Source of the DNA: Aquatica leii
Taxonomy: Eukaryota > Arthropoda > Insecta > Coleoptera > Lampyridae
Direction of reading: 5' to 3'
Assembly: GCA_035610365.1 (NCBI GenBank)
Contig: CM069432.1
Location: 16,988,001-17,052,000, forward strand
Length of the DNA: 64,000 nucleotides
The stretch's first letter is position 1; each line of letters starts with the position of its first letter. The position numbers were made by a program, and so were the translations under genes. The notes beneath the pieces were generated by a model. That model made no database searches. It saw only the letters and a program-made list of their open reading frames with translations, and was not told where the DNA came from. This document shows, piece by piece, positions 56,248 through 64,000 of the stretch.

Positions 56248-56475
56248 GTGATTATCCACACGTTTATAAAACGTTTTAAAAATGTTTTTAAATTTTCAAA
56301 TAATTTATCTGATGAGAAGCAATGGAATCGGTGGTGTAAACTGAACTTTAAGTGTAAAGAGAGCTTAAGTAGTAAACTGAACTTTAAGTGTAAAGAGTGC
56401 TTAAGATGTAAATTTATCTTTAAGTGCAAAGAGAGTTTAAGATGTAAACTGAACTTTAAGTGTAAAGATGAATGA
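56248..56475 (+). CDS. Small ORF with 12-residue repeats (hypothetical)
   Basis: A 75-codon frame whose second half is encoded by a 36-bp tandem repeat with phase at 56337, 56373, 56409 and 56445. The repeated peptide is of the form CKLNFKCKESLR, Lys/Cys rich and amphipathic. The period is a multiple of three, so the frame is kept in every unit. Expression is unproven; a simple minisatellite that happens to be open is as likely. Confidence 0.3.
   Translation: MIIHTFIKRFKNVFKFSNNLSDEKQWNRWCKLNFKCKESLSSKLNFKCKECLRCKFIFKCKESLRCKLNFKCKDE
56335..56475 (+). repeat. 36-bp tandem repeat, about 4 units
   Basis: Units such as GTAAACTGAACTTTAAGTGT + AAAGAGAGCTTAAG recur exactly every 36 bp with few substitutions. 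Within each unit an internal similarity (TTTAAGTGTAAAGAG, CTTAAGATGTAAA) hints at origin from a 17-18-bp half unit. Confidence 0.85.
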
Positions 56476-56479
56476 CAGA

Positions 56480-57892
56480 ATAATAAGTTTCAAGTTCGTG
56501 TGTTATCTATTTATTAATAAAACGAGTTGCGAATACATATATTTGGTCTGCATTTAGACTCTAAATTCTCATAAAACATCATTAATAAAAAATAAAACAG
56601 TGTTCATTTAATTAAAAATGGCAGAGTCCCAGAAACATTTTACTTTTTTATCAATAAATAAAAAGTAAAAAAATTTATTAGCTAAAAAGTTTAACTTCTG
56701 AACTTTAAAAAAATTAAACAAGAAGGCATGAAACCTCAAATTAAACTCGTTCTTAATTGTGTTTATATCACGGTAACGTTTAAAATCGTTTGCGTTACTA
56801 ATTATTAAACGTTCGTTTAAATATAAATGCTGATTATAGTTGTCTATAATTTAGTAATTTGAAATCGTACGCATCATCTCCAAACAACAAACGCTTTATA
56901 TTAATCCACGCTATTACGTAAACTTATATTGCTAATAGAAGCGCAAAGAGATAAATATGTATATTTATTTTACAATACAACAAACAAGCCGATTGGTAAC
57001 ATTTGCCGTAAGTGTTTCTACCTACTAATTATTTATGTATGTGTAAGATAACGACGAATTAGATTGTAAAAGCAGAGAGCGAACCAGTAATTACAACACA
57101 ACAAAAACATTTTCTCCGTTTCAGTAAACTTTAACATTTGAATTTAAACACAAATTTACAATTTGGTGTATTTGTGAAGTTGCGTAATCAATTGTGTGGC
57201 TTTTAAAAACATTTTGATAATTGATGACTAAAGAACGAAACCCCAAAGAATGTTATGATAAATTAACATAGCAATTATATTCCAACAAAGTTATAAATTT
57301 TAATGAATTCAACAATTAAAATATGTTTAGCTATTTTATATGCATTTACGGATTTTACTTTCAAACTTTCTGCAAAGACACAATATTTTTTTTATTGTTT
57401 TTATAATTAAAACAATATAAAATTTGAAAATTACAATTATGTGTAAAATTAATCGAAAATGCTTTACACGGTACATGGTTTTGAAGAACATGAAATTTAA
57501 TCACAATGTTATTTTAAATGTTAGTTTAGTAATGTATTTTAATAAATTGGTCATAACTAAAAGACTAATAATAACATCATTTTAGTAATAATTATAATTT
57601 TTAAATTTAAGGTCCATCACTAAGAGTCGCCGGAATTAAAGCAAGGTATTTAACGTTTTTCGTTAATTGCACGATCAAAAGTTTATTAAATTCCAAATTT
57701 ATCTTATTAGTTTTTAGATTTTTTTGTAATTTAAGTAATCAAACGTTTCTTTGTGATAATTTTTAGATTTTACGTTGTGTCTTTATTTGGCGCCTTACCA
57801 ATTTTGTTTTTATTAGATTTGTTTACGTTTTTCTCTTTGACATCCAAAAATCACAAATTTTAATTATCGTATTACCTACTACCATCTTTATA
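56480..57892. other. AT-rich non-coding stretch
   Basis: Nothing recognisable up to the mariner TIR. Confidence 0.5.
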
Positions 57893-57894
57893 TA

Positions 57895-58269
57895 CAGTGT
57901 GTCCGAAAAGTATGGAATATATTATACAGGTCAATAAATAGGCACTTTACACAAAAAAGTTGTAGATAAAAGTTGTTTATCACTTAGTTATCTACCACCT
58001 GGGAGATATCAATTTAAATTTTTGCTGTAAACAAAATCGCAACAAATAACACTTACATTTTTTTAAATGGCAAGGCACGTCTTTATTATACTCATTTGAT
58101 AGAGTCTTTTTTTCTCTTTTCAACCATATGAAACTTGAATACCTTTACATCAAAAAATTTTCAAGAAAAACAAGGACATGTCTAACAAATTTATTTTACT
58201 GAGCAGTATTAATCAGGTACGTAATATGTAGCATTGGAACAATTGAATGCACTTTAGAACACTGTCACA
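57895..58269 (+). repeat. Left TIR of mariner copy 1
   Basis: About 375 bp; pairs with the right TIR through blocks such as GGTGGTAGATAACTAAGTGA (inverse) and CAAGGACATGTCTAACAAAT. Ends at CTGTCACA before the gene. Confidence 0.85.
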
Positions 58270-58295
58270 CTTTGCTATTTGTTAGTGCTTGAAAT

Positions 58296-59379
58296 ATGGC
58301 TCAATTATCTGAGAAACATAGAATTGAAATTTTTATGATTCTAGGATATGGAGATAGAAGAAGAACTCAAGACGAAGTATGTAATTTATTTAATAACTTG
58401 CATCCAGAATTAAACATTTTGCAGTCTACGGTAAGCAAAATTTGGCGGAAATTTCAAGAGACAGGTTCGGTGAAAGATGCAAGTAGAACTGGTAGACCTT
58501 TGTCATTAAGTAATGTGGAACGAGAAAATGTGTTCTTGTCTGTTGAGGAAAATCCACAAATTTCTGTTCGGCAAATTGCTAGAGACCATAATTTGAATAA
58601 ATCGGCTGTACATGACGTTTTAAAAAAAGATAAATTTCATCCTTATAAAGCTTGTGTAGTTCAAGAATTATTTGAAGACGATTTAGACAAAAAGCTGGAG
58701 TTTTGTGAAACAATAACAAACAAACTTGAACGAGATGCACATTTTCATAAAACTATCCTTTTTACTGATGAGGCCACGTTTTGTTTAAACGGCACAATTA
58801 ACAAACAAAACACACGTTACTGGTCTTCACAAAATCCTCACTGGTATCTAGAAGGACACACCCAATACCAGCAGAAAGTCAACGCCTGGGTAGGAATGAT
58901 TGGAAGTCAAATTTTGGGGCCATATTTTTTTGAAGGTAGTTTAACGGCGAATATTTATCTCGATTTCTTAAGATTTGAGTTAGTTCCTGCTTTGCCCGAG
59001 TTATTTCTACATGAAGTAGATCTAGATATACCTCATAACAGAATATGGCTTCAACAAGACGGGGCACCTCCACATTTTGGAATTAATGTCCGCCACTTTC
59101 TTAATAATACTTTTCAAAATACATAGATAGGCAGAAGAGGTACGATAGAATGGCCTGCTCGCTCGCCGGATTTAAGTCTACTAGATTTTTTTCTTTGGGG
59201 CTATATTAAAAGCAAAATTTATAAATAGACCTGATAATGTTGAAGATTTGAAAAATCGCATTCGAGTTGAGATAACAGCTATAACTCGAGATATGATTTC
59301 AAAAGCAATCGATGGTTTTAAAAATCGAATTTACCACTGTCAAATTATGAACGGTTTACATTTTGAACATTTATTGTAA
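58296..59379 (+). pseudogene. DD41D mariner transposase, nearly intact
   Basis: The N-terminus MAQLSEKHRIEIFMILGYGD starts a double helix-turn-helix DNA-binding region (to about residue 110), including GRPLSLSN, a GRPR-like linker. Catalytic domain: ILFTDEATFCLNG (first Asp), WLQQDGAPPHFG (second Asp), ARSPDLSLLDFFLWGY (third Asp); 41 residues lie between the last two, defining DD41D. A TAG (59124-59126) replaces a codon 22 residues after the second Asp, and a 1-nt shift near 59222-59228 moves the tail into another frame (PDNVEDLKNRIRVEI). Start chosen at the ATG after the TIR; copy 2 has the same start. Confidence 0.9.
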
Positions 59380-59449
59380 GTTTAGTTTAAATAAATTTTT
59401 TTGTTATAACAATTTTATGTAAAGATATTTAAAGTTTAATATTTGCTAT

Positions 59450-59782
59450 TGTGACAGTGCATTCAATTGTTTCAATACTACATATTACGTACCTGATTAA
59501 TACTGCTCAGTAAAATAAATTTGTTAGACATGTCCTTGTTTTTATTGAAAATTTTTTGATGTAAAGGTATTCAAGTTTCATATGGTTGAAAAGAGAAAAA
59601 ACGACTCTATCAAATGAGTATAATAAAGACGTGCCTTGCCATTTAAAAAAATGTAAGTGTTATTCGTTGTGATTTTGTTTACAGCAAAAATTTAAATTGA
59701 TATCTCCCAGGTGGTAGATAACTAAGTGATAAACAACTTTTATTTACAACTTTTTCGTGTAAAGTACTTTTCGGACACACTG
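59450..59782 (-). repeat. Right TIR of mariner copy 1
   Basis: Inverted partner of the left TIR. A deletion between GAAAAGTA and the following TTTACAC-type block makes it shorter. Confidence 0.85.
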
Positions 59783-59889
59783 TATATATGTATAAACAAT
59801 GTTAAATATTTATTCGACTACTAAATAATTAATTTCTAATTGTTTTATTGGGAAGTAAAATCTGAATTATTCTTTTTTTTATTTTTTTT

Positions 59890-59923
59890 CAAGCTTCCGC
59901 AACAAATTTGTTGCTCCATCAGG
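59890..59923 (-). ncRNA. Hammerhead-ribozyme-like motif of a Penelope element
   Basis: On the minus strand, CTGATG-GA is followed by the perfect palindrome GCAACAAATTTGTTGC and GGAAGC. Hammerheads have CUGAUGA - stem II - GAAA; here both core boxes are altered, so it is at best decayed. Penelope-like elements are known to carry hammerheads in their terminal repeats, and this sits about 270 bp 3' of the Penelope GIY-YIG remnant on the same strand. Confidence 0.35.
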
Positions 59924-60174
59924 AAAACAAAAAATTTCTAATATAATTGCACAGAACATTATTTAAAAAATATTAATATTACAATTATAAAAGTTCACAC
60001 AAACTTCGACATCGTTATAATATCTTTTTAAATTGAAATATATCAAATTGACAAATCAACAAGTAAATTGATAATTGAAAAAAAATTAATTGCAAAATTA
60101 TTAATACGTGAATAAAAAAATTAATTTAGGAAACTTAAATATAGATAAATAAATTATTCAGTTATCTGTAAAAT

Positions 60175-60570
60175 ATAAGAATAAATAATACTCATACCTT
60201 CAATGTCAGTTCTTTTGTTAATTGAAGTTTCACACCTAATAATATGTAACATTTCTAAAAATTTCTTTTTTGTTGGTTTTTGTCTTCATCTAAAATTTTG
60301 ATTGAGTTACAGTCCGGAGAACGCAAATTTTGATTACAATGAATTGATAACATATAACTAGGTTTGTTTCATTTAATGTGAAGTAATTCTATCAACTAAT
60401 AATCTTCCAGTCTGCCTAATATAATATGAATTACAATCAAAACAAGAAATTTTATAAACTACATTTGATTTTAAGTTTTGTGAAACAATATCTTTTAATT
60501 TTGAGAAAACAGAACGTCCAATTAAGATGTTTTATAAGCAATTTTAACGATAGGGTTACATAAATTTATA
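60175..60570 (-). pseudogene. Penelope GIY-YIG endonuclease remnant
   Basis: Readable as NLKSNVVYKISCFDCNSYYI, RQTGRLLVDRITSH, then broken frames to FLEMLHIIRCETSIN. VVYKI.C..C...Y(I/V)GQT.R is the GIY-YIG nuclease start with its CxxC zinc motif; the Gly of the second motif is Arg. The end FLEMLHI is also typical. Confidence 0.7.
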
Positions 60571-60582
60571 ATTTGTTTTAAC

Positions 60583-61155
60583 TTAAAGATAAATCTTTAA
60601 CATAAGGAATTGAAAAAGATTTAATTTCTGTAGAAATAATTTCTTGTGAATTTCTAACATTAGATGTTTGAAATAACAATTTATTAATTTAATAGGATAT
60701 CCGTTTTTTAATAAAATTTCTCTTAGTTTATGACGATCATCATTTATATATTTTTTATGAGATAATTTTAATATTTTGGATTTTAAATTACTTATTAAAT
60801 TAATTTTATTCTTATAGTCATGGTATGATTTAAAGTTGAGATAACGACCTGAAAAACCAGGTCTAGTAAACCATGAAGTTCTTAATATGCCATTTTCTTG
60901 CCTATGAAGTAATAAATCAAGAAAAGATACATGTCTATCTTCCTCTTCTTCAATAGTAAATTCTAAAAATGTATTATAGTTATTAAAAATATTCAAAATT
61001 ACATTAGATTGATTTTGACGTATAGCAAGTATTATGTCATCAACATATTTTTTAATTAAAGGAACATAAAAATGTAGTTGCTTTAAACAAAAATCTAAAA
61101 GATCCTCCATAACGTATTGAGAAAGAATAGGAGAAACTGAACTGCCCATAGGCAT
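60583..61155 (-). pseudogene. Penelope reverse transcriptase C-terminal part, open 190 codons
   Basis: Starts inside the RT at MPMGSSVSPILSQYVMEDLL and keeps the catalytic YVDD box, VSFLDLLLHR and GRYLNFKSYHDYKNKINLIS, the Penelope RT thumb signature. The true ORF began further upstream; a stop or frameshift separates the parts. This is the best preserved piece of the element. Confidence 0.75.
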
Positions 61156-61529
61156 ACCAAGAATTTGTTTGTAATGAACATTTTGGTATACAAAAGTTGT
61201 TAAGTTAAATAAATATTCAATTAACCAAAGAAATTTGTTTTTGGAAATATTACAATTTAATTCTATTTGTGACCAATTTCTTGTAATACTATCTTTAGTG
61301 AAATTTAAAGAGACATTACTAAATAAGGATTTAACATCTTAGCTAATTAAAATATAATTAATAGGAATCTGAAAATCATTAAGAAAACTACAAAAGAATC
61401 TTTGATAAAATAATTATTGTTATAGTTATAAGAAGCAGTTAGAATTTCAGTTAACATTTTAGCATTTCCACTATTGGGACATTAATTAATGAAATAATCT
61501 AAGTTGTAGTGTAGGTTTATGAACTTTAG

Positions 61530-61747
61530 GTAAACAACTAAATTTTTATGTTCCTTTTATTAAAAAATATGTCGATGACATAATTCTTGCTATACCTCAA
61601 AATTAGTCTAATGTAATTTTGAATGTCTTTAATAACTATAATAAATTTTTAGATTTTACTATTGTACTATTTACTATAATGAAATATTAAGAATTTCATG
61701 GTGTACTAGACCTGGTTTTTCAGGTCGTTATCTTAACTTTAAATCAT
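61530..61747 (+). mobile_element. Inverted Penelope RT fragment
   Basis: Plus-strand reading FYVPFIKKYVDDIILAI and GRYL-type end repeats the RT of the adjacent minus-strand element, with an internal deletion. It joins the minus-strand element head to head at about 61530 and the truncated mariner at 61742-61747. Confidence 0.75.
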
Positions 61748-62343
61748 TCCTACCCAGACGTTGACTTTCTGCTGGTATTGGGTGTGTCCTTCTAGATACC
61801 AGTGAGGATTTTGTGAAGACCAGTAAGGTGTGTTTTGTTTGTTAATTGTGCCGTTTAAACAAAACGTGGCGTCATCAGTAAAAAGGATATTTTTATGAAA
61901 ATGTGCATCTCCTTCAAGTTTGTTTGTTATTGTTTCACAAAACTCCAGCCTTCTGTCCAAATCGTCTTCAAATAATTCTTGAACTACACAAGCTTTATAA
62001 GGATGAAATTTTTTTTTTAAACGTCATGTACAGCTGATTTATTCAAATTATGGTCTCTAGCAATTTGCCGAACAGAAAATTGTGGATTTTGCTCAACAGA
62101 CAAGAACACATTTTCTCGTTCCACATTACTTAATGACAAAGGTCTACCAGTTCTACTCGCATCTTTCACCGAACCTGTCTCTTGAAATTTCCGCCAAATT
62201 TTGCTTACCGTGGACTGCGAAATGTTTAATTCTGTATGCAAGTTATTAAATAAATTACATACTTCGTCTTGGGTTCTTCTTCTATCTCTATATCCCAGAA
62301 TCATTAAGATTTCAATTCTATGTTTCTCAGATAATTGAGCCAT
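61742..62343 (-). pseudogene. DD41D mariner transposase, 3' truncated
   Basis: Same start as copy 1 (MAQLSEKHRIEILMILGYRD). The frame ends after SAVHDV because a T was lost before an A run, giving TAA; the next part (from 61960) keeps ILFTDDATFCLNG, in which the Glu after the first catalytic Asp is now Asp, up to KVNVWVGMI. The second and third catalytic residues are missing. Confidence 0.85.
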
Positions 62344-62748
62344 ATTTCAAGCACTAACAAATAGCAAAGTGTGACAGTGTTCTAAAGTGCATTCAATTGT
62401 TTCAATGCTACATATTACGTACCTGATTAATACTGCTCAGTAAAATAAATTTGTTAGACATGTCCTTGTTTTTTTTTGAAATTTTTTTGGTGTAAAGGTA
62501 TTCAAGTTTCATATGGTTTAAAAGAGAAAAAAAGACTTTATCAAATGAGTATAATAAAGACGTGCCTTGCCATTTAAAAAAATGTAAGTGTTATTCGTTG
62601 CGTTGCGTTTGTTTACAGCAAAAATTTAAATTGATATCTCCCAGGTGGTAGATAACTAAGTGATAAACAACTTTTATTTACAACTTTTTCGTGTAAAGTG
62701 CATATTTATCGACCTGTATAATATATTCCATACTTTTCGGACACACTG
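61742..62748 (-). mobile_element. Mariner DD41D transposon, copy 2, truncated
   Basis: Minus-strand copy with one complete TIR (about 62375-62748, ending CGGACACACTG then TA) and the first two thirds of the transposase. It stops abruptly in the catalytic domain at the Penelope junction, so the second TIR is lost. Closely similar to copy 1. Confidence 0.9.
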
Positions 62749-62849
62749 TATATAAGTTTTGTTAGCAGTTTCATTGTAACATCTTTTAACATATAACAGC
62801 ACAAAAACCCATTAAACAAGTCAGTAAATGCACACAGAAAAGAGAAGAC
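62749..62849. other. Short flank of mariner copy 2
   Basis: The TA at 62749-62750 is the expected target dinucleotide. Nothing else seen. Confidence 0.5.
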
Positions 62850-63089
62850 TTGTCATTTTTAAGTTTTGGTAATGACGACAATGTAGCTGCTTTTGATGAA
62901 TTTTTGACACTCGAAATACTAACTGATAAGAAAACTTCAATTCCATTTAAAAATCTAGAAATATTGAAAAGCAGATTTAAAGCTGATGACTGTAAAAGAA
63001 ATAAGCGCATAAAAGGAAAAAAACGTCAATGGAAATTTCTAGAAATGCAAAGGAAACGATTTTTGTGCTACATTCTACGTTGCCGATAG
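62850..63089 (+). other. Unrecognised 79-codon open frame
   Basis: MSFLSFGNDDNVAAFDEFLT ... KNLEILKSRFKADDCKRNKR with a basic C-terminus. No family recognised. Upstream the frame stays open for some codons before the ATG, which might mean an exon or a transposon scrap. A minus-strand frame overlaps it and shows nothing either. Confidence 0.25.
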
Positions 63090-63676
63090 GTTCAAATTAG
63101 ATTCGTTGCACTATGTATAAAAATCGTTTTGTGCAACACATATAAGCCACCATAACAGATGCGATCTACAAATGCGTTGCATGTCGAGAGAACGTGTAAT
63201 TAAATTTACAAAAATCTTTTAAAATTACATCAATTGAATTATAATTAAATAATAGATTAATTGTTGATTGTACTTTACAAATACATTTAAACAAAATTCA
63301 TTAATAATTATTATTTGTAATATTGCGTATTATTAATAAATTTCAGTTTTAAAATGTAATTATAAACAATTGCAATTAAATGTCTAAAATATAATATGTA
63401 GATATTAATAAACATTAAAATCAATTTTTCTAATTTAAATTATAATTTTAAAAATATTTATTTCAATTTCTAATTTAAATTTATATATGCAAATACTGAT
63501 CCCTCTATATAAAGTAACAAAAAAACAAAATTTTAAATCAAATGTTCATCTACTTCTTGCAGAATATACACCGTAAACTGAAAATTTTTACATTTACATT
63601 TACATAAATTGTAAATTTATTAAAAAAGATTTAAGTTTATTCAAATAACAAAAATATGAGTATTTGTAGTACTTAC
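63090..63676. other. AT-rich non-coding stretch
   Basis: No recognisable feature. It would be intronic if the micro-exon call that follows is right. Confidence 0.4.
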
Positions 63677-63711
63677 AAAATGCTGCAATTCCATAGAAGT
63701 TGTTGACCTAC
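63677..63711 (-). other. Candidate 35-nt micro-exon of a host gene
   Basis: On the minus strand a T-rich tract and TTTGTTTGTTACAG lead into GTAGGTCAACAACTTCTATG-GAATTGCAGCATTTT, followed by GTAAGTACT. Both splice signals are close to ideal. Two of three phases are open; the phase giving RSTTSMELQHF looks protein-like. No neighbouring exon was found in the window, so the gene is unknown. Confidence 0.35.
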
Positions 63712-64000
63712 CTGTAACAAACAAAAAAAAATGTTAATCTTTTACTTAAATGGTAAATTATATGTATGTATATAAATGTTGGCATCACCTGATACCATTA
63801 AAATTAAATACGTTGGATAACTAAAGTTATAATAACTAATATAATATCTCAGGTTTACTAATCCTTTACTCGATAGCCAATAATTATCCTTACATGGGTG
63901 AAAATCCCACGTCAGTAGTTATCCTTTTAGAATATATTCAGTCTCTTAAAGTTGAGAATTATTTCCATAAATTTGGATTAGTGAAGTTCACTTAAAAGCA
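63712..64000. other. No gene seen to window end
   Basis: AT-rich, without recognised features. Confidence 0.45.

Larger units (their letters stand above)
57895..59782 (+). mobile_element. Mariner-type (DD41D) transposon, copy 1
   Basis: Ends are CAGTGTGTCCGAAAAGTA and its inverse, with TA on both sides (57893-57894, 59783-59784), the target site of the IS630-Tc1-mariner superfamily. TIRs are unusually long: 57895-58269 and 59450-59782. The right TIR lacks about 32 bp near its tip that both the left TIR and copy 2 have. It encodes a transposase with one nonsense codon and one frameshift. Confidence 0.9.
60170..61540 (-). mobile_element. Penelope-like element, RT plus GIY-YIG remnant
   Basis: From 5' to 3' on the minus strand: CLPKVHKP, a degraded fingers region, ISxDVKSLFSNVSLNF (first catalytic Asp, with a stop before it), LGMPMGSSVSPILSQYVME, KKYVDDIILAI (YVDD), then the RT thumb, and a GIY-YIG endonuclease region at about 60200-60500. 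GLPK.HKP, MGS..SP and the GIY-YIG after RT define Penelope-like elements. Flanked by the hammerhead-like motif on its 3' side. Confidence 0.8.

Noticed and set aside
1..64000. tRNA, rRNA, CRISPR arrays, operons
   Set aside because: Looked for and not seen; CRISPR and operon features are not expected in this eukaryotic sequence.

Overview
The window looks like intergenic or intronic DNA of an insect (at least an arthropod). It is strongly AT-rich, has no convincing complete host gene, and is built almost entirely from layered transposable elements: BEL/Pao, Gypsy and Copia LTR retrotransposons, Jockey-type and APE-type LINEs, Penelope-like elements, and Ginger/KRBA2-like, piggyBac and DD41D mariner DNA transposons. 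This mix and the element types point to an insect; the order cannot be fixed by reading alone.

Layout. 1.4-4.35 kb: decayed BEL/Pao (+). 4.35-10.5 kb: decayed Gypsy copy (+; family called Gypsy-A here) whose gag is split by a 1.2-kb LTR-like insertion. 10.7-11.1 kb: tail of a Jockey LINE. 14.5-16.9 kb: Ginger-type DNA transposon with TIRs, TATA target duplication, a GT-AG intron and a KRBA2-like integrase gene. 17.2-19.0 kb: relatives of the 1.2-kb LTR-like repeat carrying a 30-bp minisatellite. 22.9-29.6 kb: DNA element with 177-bp inverted termini, interrupted by a nearly complete LINE (23.6-27.9 kb) with its own target duplication. 30.3-31.1 kb: piggyBac remnant. 31.6-34.9 kb: Copia element (-) with LTRs, target duplication and PBS but no RT core. 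37.7-38.0 kb: Penelope fragment. 38.5-50.0 kb: a Gypsy-B element (+) whose 5' LTR was split by a young Gypsy-A copy (-, 38767-45361). 50.1-51.0 kb: Jockey and Penelope fragments. 57.9-59.8 kb: DD41D mariner with long TIRs. 59.9-62.7 kb: Penelope element, an inverted fragment of it, and a truncated second mariner. At 63.7 kb a 35-nt segment with excellent splice sites on the minus strand may be a micro-exon of a host gene whose intron holds much of this window.

Most notable system. Gypsy-A carries, after the integrase and GPY/F domain, a domain that I recognise as a TARG1/OARD1-type macro domain (ADP-ribose binding/hydrolysis), followed by a CCCH zinc finger in a reading frame that runs through the polypurine tract into the 3' LTR. 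Both catalytic-type residues of the TARG1 family are kept, the domain is also present in the old copy at 10 kb, and both copies have an in-frame TGA at the same place inside the domain. This suggests that a retrotransposon lineage captured an ADP-ribosylation-reversing module. The domain calls rest on my reading of motifs; no search was run.
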